DNA from: VXNE01 sp965208745
GTDB taxonomy: Bacteria > Pseudomonadota > Gammaproteobacteria > Pseudomonadales > Azotimanducaceae
DNA: 64,000 nucleotides
Assembly (NCBI GenBank): GCA_965208745.1
Contig: CBDBPN010000003.1
Coordinates: 310,001 to 374,000, forward strand
Reading direction: 5' to 3'
The position numbers and the translations under genes were made by a program. The notes beneath the pieces were generated by a model. The model was not told where the DNA came from and did no database searches. It worked only from the letters and a program-made list of their open reading frames with translations. Shown in pieces: positions 53,073 to 61,905 of this stretch; position 1 is the stretch's first letter, and every line of letters begins with the position of its first letter.

Positions 53073-54557
53073 GTGGTGGGGATTCGCTGGGCGGCGGTCG
53101 TCGCCGCGTTAGCACTCATCGCGTGCCACAGCACGCCGTTGGCACAAACGGTGCCAGCGTCAAACACCGCAATCCACTTCGAAGCCCTGAAGGCGTCGCC
53201 CCCGGTCCTGCAGGCCTTCCTGCGCGCGATGCCGAAGGGCGGCGACCTCCACAACCACCTCTCCGGCGCGATCTACGTCGAGAACTACCTCCAGTGGGCC
53301 ATCGAGGATGGCCTCTGCGTCGACCGCGAGCGGTTGGTGCTGGTGGACTGCCCACCTGCGGACGCCAACGCGGACGCCGCGAGCGGGGCCGTCGCCACTG
53401 TCGCGGAGGCCGTCCGCGACCGCGGGTTCTACGGCCGCCTCGTCGACGCCCTCTCTACCCGCAACTACCGCCTCTACGGCCGAAGCGGGCACGACCAGTT
53501 CTTCTCCACGTTCGCGGCCTTCGGAACGGCGGCGCGCGGACGGGCCGGCGAGATGCTCGCCGAGGCGATGCGCCGCGCCGGCGCGCAGGACATTCTCTAC
53601 CTGGAGCTGATGGTGTCCCCGGGCATGGGCGAGGCCGCCAGGCTTGCGGAGGGCCTGGATTGGGACGACGACCTCGCGCGGCTGCGCGCGCGACTAGACG
53701 ACGCCAGCCTCGACGCCATCGCAGCGGCCGTCCAGGCGGGGCTGACCGAAGTCGAGCGGGAGGCGCGTGCCTTGCTGGGCTGTGAGACGCATGCGCCGGA
53801 TCCCGGCTGCGGCGTCACCGTGCGGCTACTGGCGCAGGCGATCCGCACACTCCCCGCGCCCCAGGTGTTCGCCCAGCTCGTGTTCGGGTTCCGGCTGGCC
53901 CGGGCAGACGACCGTGTCGTGGGCATCAACCTGGTCGCTCCGGAGGACCATCCCGTCGCGTTGCGGGACTACACGCAGCACATGCGGGCCGTCGCGTTCG
54001 CCTCCCGGGAAGCGCCCAACGCGGGCATCGCGCTGCACGCCGGGGAGCTCACCCTCGGACTGGTTCCGCCCGAGGCGCTCCGCTTCCACATCCGCGAGGC
54101 CGTCGAGATCGCGGGCGCGCAGCGGATCGGGCACGGCACGGACGTACTCTACGAGGACGATCCGCGTCTGCTGGACCTGCTCGCGCGTCGCGACGTGCTC
54201 GTGGAGATCAACCTGACGTCCAGCGATGTCATCCTCGGGGTCACGGGGGACGCGCACCCCTTCCCGGTGTATCGCGCCGCAGGCGTCCCCACGGCGCTTT
54301 CCACCGACGACGAGGGTGTGTCCCGCATCGACCTGACGCACGAGTACGTGCGTGCCGTCCTGACCTACGACCTGTCCTGGGCGGATGTCGTGGAGCTGTC
54401 GCGGAACAGCCTGCGCTACGCCTTCCTGGCGGAGGCGGACAAGGCGGCACTGCTCCGGGAACTCCACCGCCGCCTCGCGATCTTCGAGCGGGAGGCCGGA
54501 GCCTTTCAGGACCTCGTGCCGCCAGGCTCCGGCCCGGCGCGCAAGGCGTCGAAGTGA
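53073..54557 (+). CDS. Secreted (lipoprotein-type) adenosine deaminase family protein
   Basis: A 494-residue metal-dependent deaminase starting with GTG. The N-terminus has a hydrophobic segment with a lipobox (LALIACHS), so the mature protein is probably a periplasmic or surface lipoprotein. Deaminase motifs are GDLHNHLSGA (about 57-66, first zinc histidines), ALHAGELTLG (about 322-331, with the catalytic glutamate), QRIGHGTDVLYED (about 350-362) and ALSTDDEGVSR (about 409-419, zinc aspartate). The length and export resemble the ADGF/CECR1-like group. It would convert adenosine to inosine outside the cytoplasm, fitting a nucleobase permease elsewhere in the window. The 3' end overlaps the convergent transglycosylase gene by 52 bases. 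Confidence 0.88.
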   Translation: MVGIRWAAVVAALALIACHSTPLAQTVPASNTAIHFEALKASPPVLQAFLRAMPKGGDLHNHLSGAIYVENYLQWAIEDGLCVDRERLVLVDCPPADANADAASGAVATVAEAVRDRGFYGRLVDALSTRNYRLYGRSGHDQFFSTFAAFGTAARGRAGEMLAEAMRRAGAQDILYLELMVSPGMGEAARLAEGLDWDDDLARLRARLDDASLDAIAAAVQAGLTEVEREARALLGCETHAPDPGCGVTVRLLAQAIRTLPAPQVFAQLVFGFRLARADDRVVGINLVAPEDHPVALRDYTQHMRAVAFASREAPNAGIALHAGELTLGLVPPEALRFHIREAVEIAGAQRIGHGTDVLYEDDPRLLDLLARRDVLVEINLTSSDVILGVTGDAHPFPVYRAAGVPTALSTDDEGVSRIDLTHEYVRAVLTYDLSWADVVELSRNSLRYAFLAEADKAALLRELHRRLAIFEREAGAFQDLVPPGSGPARKASK

Positions 54558-56608
54558 TCGAGGTAGGCGCGGTACCGCTCCCGAATCTCGTCCACGTAGC
54601 GCACCGGCTCCGATCCCCGCACGTAACCGTGCAGCGCCTGGCTCGCGTACTCGCGTTCCGACAGGAGCAGCATGGCGTGCTCGACGTGATCGAACCAGCG
54701 CTCCGCGTCCCACCCCTTGACGCTGGCCAGCCGCCGCGCGTCCCGGACGTGCCCCACCCCGGCGTTGTACGCGGCCAGCGCGAACCAGCGCTGGTCCGCC
54801 GGCGGTAGCGCCTCGAAGCGCTCGCGCGTCCAGGAGAGGTACCGCACGCCGGCCTCGATGCCCCGGGCCGGGTCCGCCAGGGCGTCGCTGTCGATGCCCA
54901 CCTCCCGGGCCGTGCGCGGCAGCACCTGCATCAACCCTCTCGCCCCCGCGACGGACGCCGCGCCCGGATCGAACCCGCTCTCCTGGTACATCTGGGACAC
55001 GACGAGTCGCCAGTCGAAGCCGTGCTCGGCCACCGCAGCCTTGACCAGGTCGTCGAAGGGCGAGAGCCGCTCTCCGTCGATGCGATGTTCGCGCTGGCGT
55101 TCCATGCGGCGGTCGTTGCGGAAGTACTTGTTGCGCAGCACGTTGTACTCGTAGCCGCGATAGCGCGTCTCGATGAACCCGTTCAGCGCGGCCAACAGCT
55201 CGGGCTGGTCCAGACGGACGACCCACGCCAGGCCCACTTCCGCCGGCAGCCGTGGGCCGATGGACACGCGCTCGTCGAAGGTGGCCTCGATCTCGGCCAC
55301 GTGACTGTCCGCGAGGGTCACATCGGCCCTGCCCTCCGCCACGGCACGGATCAGCATCTCGCTTTCCGCCGGCGACCGTTCGATCAGGAGGCCGACCTCG
55401 CCCCGCAATCGCTCGAGCGTGCGCACGAAACTCGTGCCCCCCTGGACCGTGACCCGCCGCCCGGCGAGCTCGGCCAGCGAGCCGAGCGGCGCGCGGCTCA
55501 CGAAGACCTCCCGGACGCGCAGGTAGGGCGTACTGAACAGGTTGCCCGCGGCTCGCCGCGGCTCGGTGGCCGTCACCCCCGCCGACACCACGTCCCCCCG
55601 TCCCTCCGCAAGCCAGGGCATCAGGTCCTCGCGATGCGCGGCAACCACCACTTCCAGGTCGACGCCGATGGACTCGGCGAACGCACGCAGTAGTTCGTAT
55701 TCGAAACCGATCAGTTCCCCGCGCCACAGGTAGTAGGTGCCGGGCCCGTTCAGCGTCAGCATCCGCAGGCGGCCGGAGCTCCGGATCGCCGCGAGGTCGC
55801 GATGCGCGGCCGCGTCGCGACCGCGCAGGAAGCGCTCTTCCAGGAAGGCGTCCAGCGCCGCGAGCAGTTCCGGACTCTCGCGCCGGACGGCCCACGCCAG
55901 GTCCCGCGCATCCGGCAGCACGGCAAGGCGTTCGATGCCGTCGCTGGCAGCGACCAGCGGCCGCGCGGCGACGGCATCCATGACGGTCGCGTCGAAACGG
56001 CCGGCCTCGAGACCCTCGAGCACGTCGTGCGGGTCCGAACCCGCGGGCAGTTCCACGACGGCGGCATCCGGCAGATAACGCGCGACGGCCTCGACGTACG
56101 CCGTCCCGGCCGGTATGCCGAACGTGCGGCCCGCGAGGCCGGTCAGGTCAGACGTTTCGCCACCGTCCAGCGCGGACGTCCCCAACACCCACTCCCGCGT
56201 CCGGGTGAGAGGCGTCGTGAAGGCGACGTCCCGCGCCCGGGCAGGGGTGACGGTGATGTTGGCCACGGCGACATCCGCCAGGCCATCGCGCACCGCGGGC
56301 ATGAGTTCGTCGAAGCCGTCGAGCACGAGCCACTCGAGGGCCAGTCCGCGGCGCTCCGCGAACGCCTCGGCGAGGGTGAAGTAGTTCTCCGCCCGCAGTC
56401 CCTGCCTGGGCAACGTCTCGAAGCCGTCCCACCGGCGCCGTGCGAGCCTGAGCGTGCCGCGGGCGGCGATCTCTTCCAGGTCGCCGAACGCCGGCGTCAC
56501 CGCGGGGCGTTCCGGCGCTTCGTCCGGCGTTGTCTCAGGCGACACGCCGCAGCCCCCGGCGGCCAGCAAGAGCATCGCGGCGACGCCCGTTGCGACGCGC
56601 TGTCTCAT
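54506..56608 (-). CDS. MltF-like lytic murein transglycosylase with two periplasmic binding domains
   Basis: A 700-residue lipoprotein (lipobox LLAAGGCG near residue 20). Two tandem SBP_bac_3 domains (about 45-280 and 290-520) precede a C-terminal SLT domain (about 535-680). In the latter, SQMYQESGFDPGAASVAGAR carries the catalytic glutamate, followed by GLMQVLPRTAREVG and AAYNAGVGHV. Standard MltF has one binding domain and about 500 residues, so the first domain is extra. It would bind muropeptides or amino acids and cut peptidoglycan with 1,6-anhydro ring formation. It overlaps the next upstream gene's stop by four bases and the adenosine deaminase by 52. Confidence 0.9.
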   Translation of the reverse strand: MRQRVATGVAAMLLLAAGGCGVSPETTPDEAPERPAVTPAFGDLEEIAARGTLRLARRRWDGFETLPRQGLRAENYFTLAEAFAERRGLALEWLVLDGFDELMPAVRDGLADVAVANITVTPARARDVAFTTPLTRTREWVLGTSALDGGETSDLTGLAGRTFGIPAGTAYVEAVARYLPDAAVVELPAGSDPHDVLEGLEAGRFDATVMDAVAARPLVAASDGIERLAVLPDARDLAWAVRRESPELLAALDAFLEERFLRGRDAAAHRDLAAIRSSGRLRMLTLNGPGTYYLWRGELIGFEYELLRAFAESIGVDLEVVVAAHREDLMPWLAEGRGDVVSAGVTATEPRRAAGNLFSTPYLRVREVFVSRAPLGSLAELAGRRVTVQGGTSFVRTLERLRGEVGLLIERSPAESEMLIRAVAEGRADVTLADSHVAEIEATFDERVSIGPRLPAEVGLAWVVRLDQPELLAALNGFIETRYRGYEYNVLRNKYFRNDRRMERQREHRIDGERLSPFDDLVKAAVAEHGFDWRLVVSQMYQESGFDPGAASVAGARGLMQVLPRTAREVGIDSDALADPARGIEAGVRYLSWTRERFEALPPADQRWFALAAYNAGVGHVRDARRLASVKGWDAERWFDHVEHAMLLLSEREYASQALHGYVRGSEPVRYVDEIRERYRAYLDHFDALRAGPEPGGTRS

Positions 56609-57180
56609 CGCTCCCGCGCTTGCCGCTCGAGTTGTGAAGGCCGGGGCGGGAACAGCGGCTCTTCGTCCGCGGCCCCCAGATCCGTGTCCGGGCCCTCCGG
56701 GGCTTCCCACGCCGCAAGTTCCCGCGTCACCGCCCAGACGCCGTCATGACTGCGCTGCAGCACGACGAAAAACGCGCGCTCCTCGCGGCCGAACACCTCG
56801 ACGCAGACGAGCGCGTCGCTCCCGAGCATCCCGGCGCGCGACACCGAGACGACCGTGCCGGAGGGCACGGCTTCGTCCGGGGAGAGTACGTGGACACGTT
56901 GCGCAAACGGGGTCAGGTCGAAGGCCCCGGACTGCGCGTTGGCGTCGAGAAACGCCTGGAAGAGCGCCGCCGGCAGCGCGGCGCGGGTCTCCCCGTCCGT
57001 ACGGCAGTCGGACGCCGCGCTCGCCACCGAGACCTCCCCGAGCGGCCCCACGAACTGCGCCAGGAGGCTCGACAAGACATCGATCTCGCGCGGCTCCGGC
57101 ATCGGGCCCGGGCGCAGCAGCAGGACACCGCCGGCCAGCAATAGCAGGACCGCCAGCGCCGTGCCGAGCCGGAACGTCAC
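56605..57180 (-). CDS. Membrane-anchored protein of unknown function
   Basis: A 191-residue protein starting with GTG at 57180. One N-terminal membrane helix (TALAVLLLLAGGVLLLRPG) is followed by a soluble domain with strands (VHVLSPDEAVPSGTVVSVSR; ALVCVEVFGREERAFFVVLQ) and a Pro/Arg-rich tail. Its stop overlaps the start of the transglycosylase gene (ATGA), so the two are co-translated and it is probably a periplasmic partner in cell-wall work. No family is recognised. Confidence 0.7.
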   Translation of the reverse strand: MTFRLGTALAVLLLLAGGVLLLRPGPMPEPREIDVLSSLLAQFVGPLGEVSVASAASDCRTDGETRAALPAALFQAFLDANAQSGAFDLTPFAQRVHVLSPDEAVPSGTVVSVSRAGMLGSDALVCVEVFGREERAFFVVLQRSHDGVWAVTRELAAWEAPEGPDTDLGAADEEPLFPPRPSQLERQARER

Positions 57181-57217
57181 CGCGCGTCGGCCCCCCGCCC
57201 GCTACGGCGAGACCGGC

Positions 57218-59515
57218 TCACGAGGCGTACTGGACCACGGAGCTCCTGTCCAGCAGCCCGTCGATGGCCGCGGCCTCGTAACCCAGTTCCCGCAGCAGGT
57301 CCACCGTGTTTTCGCCCGCCACGCACGCGCCACGGTACTGGCCGCCTCGCTCGAACCGCACCATGGGCCCGTGGCGCAGGTACTCGCCCCACTGCGCATG
57401 TTGCGCCGCAACGACGAGTTCCTCCTGCCGGGCGTGCGGGTCGTGCAGCAGGAACTGCGCGGGCCAGGCTCCATCCGCGCGCACGCAGGCGATGCCCTGG
57501 GCTCGGAGCTTCGCCTCCCACGCCTCCGCGTCGCCGGTCAGGAAACGGGCCTCCAATGCCGCCTCGTCGGCCGCGCCGAGCCGTGCCCATTCGTCGTCGT
57601 CCCGCACGTACAGGAACACCCAGCCCGAGCGGCATTCATACAGCCGGCACCGGGGACCGAGCCCACGGATGTCCGGGTCCACGGGCGGACGGTCCGCCTT
57701 GCCGGGGTAGGAGAGGAAGTCGTCCCAGTTGCCGTACGCGTTCGCTCCGAACATGTCCACGAAGATCTGCTGTCCCTTTCCGGTCAGGTCACGCGCCAAG
57801 AGCCCCAGCGTCGCCGCCGTCGCCACCACCATCGACGTGTTCGGGTCCGGGTTCACCTCGTTCGCGCGGAACAGGGCGCGGGCGACCTCGCGCACGGCTT
57901 CGAGGTCCAGGTTTTCGTCCTCCGGCAGGCCGCCCATCTGCCACACCACCCCGCCGAGGGCCGCGCCCGGTATCGGGTGCGTCGACGGGCGTTTCGCGCC
58001 GGGTCCCTTGCGCCCGTAGCCGTTCGCCGAGAGATAGATCAGCCCCGGATTGTCCGCGCTCACGGCTTCGTAGCCGATGCCGAGCCGCTCGGGGACGCCC
58101 GGGCGATAGTTGTGGATGAACACGTCCGCCCGCGATACGAGCCGGCGCGCGACTTCCTGGGCCTCGGGCGCCTTGAGGTCCAGGCAGATGCTCTCCTTGC
58201 CGGCGTTGCAGCGGGCGGCTCCCGTCCCATGCATCATGGCGCGGAACGGATCGCCCCCGGGCGGCTCGAACTTGATGACCCGCGCGCCGAGGTCGGCCAG
58301 GGTCGATGCGCCGAGCGGCGCGGCGATGATGGTGGCGGCCTCCACCACGGTGACGCCCTCGAGCGGACGGCCGCGGCCGGCTTGCGCCGGAGGGGCCAGC
58401 GTCCGGCGCGTCGCCCGGAGCGCCGCGTCGAAGTCCGTCTCCGTGCACGCCGCATCGATGACGGCCGGCGTGCGCGTCAGGTCCGCGACGGGACCGAGTT
58501 GTATGCCGCCGTTCACCCGCTCGGCGTGGCCGTTCGCCACCACGTCCGGGTCGTGCAGCGCCTCCTGCGTGGTCTGGTACTGATGCGCCACGACACCGCC
58601 GTGACCCACGAACACGTCCATCCACTCCTCGAGGTCCCGGGAGGCGATGTGCCGCAGCATGTCGTCGCGGAACGCCTCGAGTTCCGCGCTGCCCTCCGGC
58701 GGCATTCCCCCTTCGGGACGCGGCATCCCCGTCGCCGCGAACCAGTTGTCGAGCAGGTGCGGCAGGAGGTTGCCGAACTGGATCCAGCGTCCATCGCGCG
58801 TGCGGGCGCCGTGGTAGTAGATGCGGGGGAGCGCCTTGGTCGGGTCCGTCGGCACCTTGGGCGTCGGAAGCACGCCCCGGTCGCGCAGGTGGGCGACCTG
58901 CAGGCCGCCGACATCGTAGGGCAACAGGCCGCGCATCAGTGACGTGTCGAACTCCGCTCCCGCACCCGTGGTCACCCGCCGGTGCAGGCTCGACAGCAGC
59001 GCCGCGGCAACGCTCTGCGAGGTGGCGTGCGTGGCGACCTGCAGGGCGGCGTAGCACGGGCCCTTGCGCGGGGCGATGCCCTCCAGGCTCGCCATGCGGC
59101 CATACTTGGCCGCGACCACGGCCTCCACGGCCGGATAGTCACGATACGGTCCGTCCTCCCCGAAGCCGGAAACGGTTCCGTAAACGAGGTCCGGGCGTGC
59201 GGCCGACAGACTGGCGAAGTCGAGCCCGAGTGTCTCGCGGCGTTCGCGCGGCACGGTCGTGACCACCGCGTCGGCCGTCTCGGTGATGACCGCGCGCAGG
59301 CGCTCGACCTGTTCGGCATCCTCGAAGTCCACGGTCAGCGTCGCCTTGCCCCGTAACCACATGGGCGCGGACGGCAACGCCCGGTGCGGGTCGCCGCCGG
59401 GCGGCTCTACCTTGAGGACCTCGGCGCCGAAGTCCGCGAGGACCATGGTCGCGAGCCCCGTCACGGGACCCTCGCCCAGATCCACGACCCTGATACCCGA
59501 GAGTGGTCCGCTCAT
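57218..59515 (-). CDS. Fused double CaiB/BaiF (family III) CoA transferase
   Basis: A 765-residue protein with two family III CoA-transferase domains in one chain. The first starts LSGIRVVDLGEGPVTGLATM (about 5-24) and the second, near residue 385, LEGVTVVEAATIIAAPLGAS. Each has the KxEPPGGDP segment (about 35-44 and 417-427). The catalytic aspartate is expected in EFDTSLMRGLLPYD (domain 1, about 190-203) and QIFVDMFGANAYG (domain 2, about 605-617). Normal family members are about 400 residues and form interlinked dimers; the fusion would give a built-in heterodimer. It moves CoA between carboxylic acids, probably feeding the nearby beta-oxidation-type enzymes. Confidence 0.9.
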   Translation of the reverse strand: MSGPLSGIRVVDLGEGPVTGLATMVLADFGAEVLKVEPPGGDPHRALPSAPMWLRGKATLTVDFEDAEQVERLRAVITETADAVVTTVPRERRETLGLDFASLSAARPDLVYGTVSGFGEDGPYRDYPAVEAVVAAKYGRMASLEGIAPRKGPCYAALQVATHATSQSVAAALLSSLHRRVTTGAGAEFDTSLMRGLLPYDVGGLQVAHLRDRGVLPTPKVPTDPTKALPRIYYHGARTRDGRWIQFGNLLPHLLDNWFAATGMPRPEGGMPPEGSAELEAFRDDMLRHIASRDLEEWMDVFVGHGGVVAHQYQTTQEALHDPDVVANGHAERVNGGIQLGPVADLTRTPAVIDAACTETDFDAALRATRRTLAPPAQAGRGRPLEGVTVVEAATIIAAPLGASTLADLGARVIKFEPPGGDPFRAMMHGTGAARCNAGKESICLDLKAPEAQEVARRLVSRADVFIHNYRPGVPERLGIGYEAVSADNPGLIYLSANGYGRKGPGAKRPSTHPIPGAALGGVVWQMGGLPEDENLDLEAVREVARALFRANEVNPDPNTSMVVATAATLGLLARDLTGKGQQIFVDMFGANAYGNWDDFLSYPGKADRPPVDPDIRGLGPRCRLYECRSGWVFLYVRDDDEWARLGAADEAALEARFLTGDAEAWEAKLRAQGIACVRADGAWPAQFLLHDPHARQEELVVAAQHAQWGEYLRHGPMVRFERGGQYRGACVAGENTVDLLRELGYEAAAIDGLLDRSSVVQYAS

Positions 59516-59559
59516 CGCGTGACGCGCCGCCTGCCAGAACGGCTCACATCATAAGCGGA

Positions 59560-59681
59560 CGCGGGCCGTTGGCGGCTCCGGAAGCCGTTTTGCGCAATGC
59601 AACAAGTAATGTTCCACATTCGAAAGGATATATACCTAACTGATAAACAAGGCACAAAAGGACGGAATGCCTCGATGCGGA
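59560..59681. promoter_or_regulatory. AT-rich intergenic stretch, likely promoter/operator of the CoA transferase
   Basis: About 100 bases are strikingly AT-rich in this GC-rich window. Visible are a TTGCGCAA palindrome (59591-59598), AATGTTCCACATT (59608-59620) and TATATA (59629-59634). It lies upstream of the CoA transferase (minus strand) and just after the end of the YjbQ gene. A regulator-binding site is plausible; no precise promoter is claimed. Confidence 0.4.
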
Positions 59682-60095
59682 CTACCCACCGCCGAGCAGG
59701 TTCACCACCACGTCCCGCCGCCCCCGCCGATGGCGATGCTCCCACAGGAAGATGCCCTGCCAGGTGCCGAGGGCCAACCGCCCGCCGGTGACCGGAATCG
59801 ACAGGTGGGTCTGCGTGAGGGCGCCCTTGATGTGCGCCGGCATGTCGTCCGCGCCCTCCTCCACGTGGGTGTACAGGGTCTCGTCCTCCGGGACGAGGCG
59901 GTCGAGGAAGACCTCGAGGTCGCGCCGTACGGCCGGGTCTGCGTTCTCCTGGATCACGAGGCTCGCGGAGGTGTGGCGGATGAACACCGTCGCCAACGCC
60001 TCCTCCGCGCCGCTCGACGCCACCACCTCCGCCACGCGGGCGGTGATGTCGTAAAGGCCCTGCCCTTCCACCGGAATGGAGATTTCGTGGTTCAT
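59682..60095 (-). CDS. YjbQ/UPF0047 family protein
   Basis: A 137-residue protein typical of YjbQ in length and motifs: VFIRHTSASLVIQENADP (about 42-59), HVEEGADDMPAHIKGAL (about 76-92) and the C-terminal GTWQGIFLWEHRHRRGRR (about 109-126). The conserved histidines form a metal-binding site, and E. coli YjbQ shows weak thiamin phosphate synthase activity, but the physiological role is unsettled. ATG at 60095. It is followed on the same strand by the CoA transferase after an AT-rich gap and preceded by the esterase gene (60143). Confidence 0.9.
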   Translation of the reverse strand: MNHEISIPVEGQGLYDITARVAEVVASSGAEEALATVFIRHTSASLVIQENADPAVRRDLEVFLDRLVPEDETLYTHVEEGADDMPAHIKGALTQTHLSIPVTGGRLALGTWQGIFLWEHRHRRGRRDVVVNLLGGG

Positions 60096-60142
60096 GGGAC
60101 GCCCGCCGCGCGTCGGTCGCTGTTCAGGGCGGCAAGCCGACT

Positions 60143-61171
60143 CTACGACGGAACGGGCACCCCCAATCCCCTGGCCAGCGCGTGGAGATGGTCCCGGGCG
60201 TATCGGCCGCCAAGCTCGGTGCCCGGCACCATCTGGAACCCGTGGCAGGCGGCGGGATACGAGATCAGGTCCGTCCTTACTCCGGCCTGCATCAGCTTGT
60301 GCGCGTATTCGATGTTCTCGTCCCGGAAAAGATCGAGTGCCGCGGTCGCCATCCAGGTGGCCGGCAGGCCCGTGAAATCCTCCAGCCGGGAAGGGACCTG
60401 GGGCGCGCGGGCCGGGGCGTCGCCGAGGTAGCTGCGCCAGCCGTACCGGTTGCTTTCGCGCGTCCAGAGGAACTCGCCCACCAACGGGTCGCCCGGCTGC
60501 TCCGCCGTGCCGGTGCGGTCGTCCAGCATGGGATAGGTCAGGTGTTGATGGCAGATCGCGTACTCGCCCGCATCCCGTGCCTTGATCGCCAGGGCGGCCG
60601 CCAGCCCGCCGCCGGCGCTCTCCCCCCCGATGCCTATCCGCTCGCGGTCGACCCCGAGCGCCGGCGCCTGCGCGTGCAGCCAGGCAAGGCCCGTGTAGCA
60701 GTCGTCCAGGGGCGCCGGAATCGGGTGTTCCGGCGCCAGGCGATAATCCACGGACAGGACGACGACACCCAGCCGGGAACAGATTTCGAGGTTCACGAGA
60801 TCGGAAGCCTCCGGTGTCCCCAGGACGTATCCGCCCCCGTGAATGTGCAGATACCCGGCGCCTGACGCGGCCTCGGCGGACGGCCTGTACAGCAGGCTGC
60901 GCACGGCCGGCCCGCTACCGTCGTCCGCGTGAATCTCTTCCCGGGTGACGCCGGCTGCGGCGGGGTCGCCGGGCTCCGTCATCATGGCGGGGTCGTTCCG
61001 CAACACGGCAAGTTGTTCGTCGTCGAGTTCGAACGCAGGAAGGAGTTCGAGCAGCGGGTGCAACTCCGGGTCCAGCAGGTGTTTCGTTGTCACGGAGTCC
61101 TCTCTGTCAGCCAGGTGCATCGTCAGGTGAAGCAGCGACACGGTCGAACTTTCGAGTGTCGTCGACATCAT
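60143..61171 (-). CDS. HSL-family alpha/beta hydrolase (acetyl-esterase type)
   Basis: A 342-residue esterase of the hormone-sensitive-lipase family. The oxyanion motif is HIHGGGYVLG (about 109-118), the nucleophile is in GIGGESAGGGLAAAL (about 180-194), the acid lies in ALDLFRDENIEYA (about 280-292) and the histidine in PAACHGFQMVPG (about 306-317). There is no signal peptide; an internal ATG (MHLADRED, residue 18) is an alternative start. Such enzymes cleave short-chain esters or small lactones. It is probably co-transcribed with the downstream YjbQ gene, 47 bases away. Confidence 0.9.
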   Translation of the reverse strand: MMSTTLESSTVSLLHLTMHLADREDSVTTKHLLDPELHPLLELLPAFELDDEQLAVLRNDPAMMTEPGDPAAAGVTREEIHADDGSGPAVRSLLYRPSAEAASGAGYLHIHGGGYVLGTPEASDLVNLEICSRLGVVVLSVDYRLAPEHPIPAPLDDCYTGLAWLHAQAPALGVDRERIGIGGESAGGGLAAALAIKARDAGEYAICHQHLTYPMLDDRTGTAEQPGDPLVGEFLWTRESNRYGWRSYLGDAPARAPQVPSRLEDFTGLPATWMATAALDLFRDENIEYAHKLMQAGVRTDLISYPAACHGFQMVPGTELGGRYARDHLHALARGLGVPVPS

Positions 61172-61208
61172 ACCCCCGGATGCCGGGCCGGCAACGGCGT
61201 GCCCGAAG

Positions 61209-61601
61209 CTACTCCCCGATCGGCCAGTGCTCCACGGTCAGTTCAGCCATGGGGAAGTCGTCCACGTTCGCAGTCGCAAGCGATGCCCCAACGCTCCAGG
61301 CGGCCGCGGCGATCAGGCAGTCCGCCTGGTGAAGCGTCACGCCCTGCTCCGCGAACGCGCGCCGCCAACCCCCAGCCAGTCTGCCCTCCGTCATGCCGAG
61401 CGGCGCCATGCGCAGACCGTTGAAGAGTCGTCGCGCGGTGGCTTCCTCTTCCGGCCGCAGTCCACGCCAGATCTCTTCCACCGATACCGCGCACGCCCAG
61501 GGCTCCACACCCAGTCGCCGCAATCCCGCGATACGCGGAGCGGCCGGGCGACCACGCAGGGCGTCGATGATGACCGTGGAGTCGAGCAGGACGCGCGCCA
61601 T
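61209..61601 (-). CDS. PIN-domain toxin of a second VapBC pair
   Basis: A 130-residue PIN-domain protein: VLLDSTVIIDALRGR (about 4-18, first acidic position), the middle acidic pair in AVSVEEIWRGLRPEEE (about 37-52), and LHQADCLIAAAAWSVG with NVDDFPM (about 88-116). The ATG at 61601 is two bases after the antitoxin stop. It is expected to be a Mg-dependent RNase held inactive by the upstream partner. The cysteine in place of an alanine in the ADxLIAA motif is a minor oddity. Confidence 0.87.
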   Translation of the reverse strand: MARVLLDSTVIIDALRGRPAAPRIAGLRRLGVEPWACAVSVEEIWRGLRPEEEATARRLFNGLRMAPLGMTEGRLAGGWRRAFAEQGVTLHQADCLIAAAAWSVGASLATANVDDFPMAELTVEHWPIGE

Positions 61602-61603
61602 GC

Positions 61604-61843
61604 TCACCCGCTGCGCCGCGCGTCTCCGCGTCGCTGTCGCCGCACCCATTCCGCAGGATCGTCATCCCAGTCATGACCGCTGTCCGGTAACGCCGACAGC
61701 GCCGCCTCGATGTCGTCCCAGCGTCGTTCGTCCTCGAGCGCGCGACGGATCAACTCGACGATGAAGGCGCTCCGCCGTCGTGTTCCGGCACGGCGGTCGA
61801 GTTCTGCCACCATGGCGTCCGGCAAGGCAACGTGTATTCTCAT
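61604..61843 (-). CDS. Ribbon-helix-helix antitoxin of the second VapBC pair
   Basis: A 79-residue protein. MRIHVALPDAMVAELDRRAG followed by RRRSAFIVELIRRALEDE is a ribbon-helix-helix DNA-binding domain, and the acidic tail (WDDIEAALSALPDSGHDWDD) should bind the toxin. It is first in the pair and stops two bases before the toxin start. Autorepression from the gap between 61843 and the transporter end at 61906 is likely. A pseudo-palindromic GTGTATTCTCATGGGTGCAC spans the start codon. Confidence 0.85.
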   Translation of the reverse strand: MRIHVALPDAMVAELDRRAGTRRRSAFIVELIRRALEDERRWDDIEAALSALPDSGHDWDDDPAEWVRRQRRGDARRSG

Positions 61844-61905
61844 GGGTGCACGATAGCACACGCGATTACACACTTTCGCCGCAGGCCGCTGTCCCGGGTG
61901 CGCCT

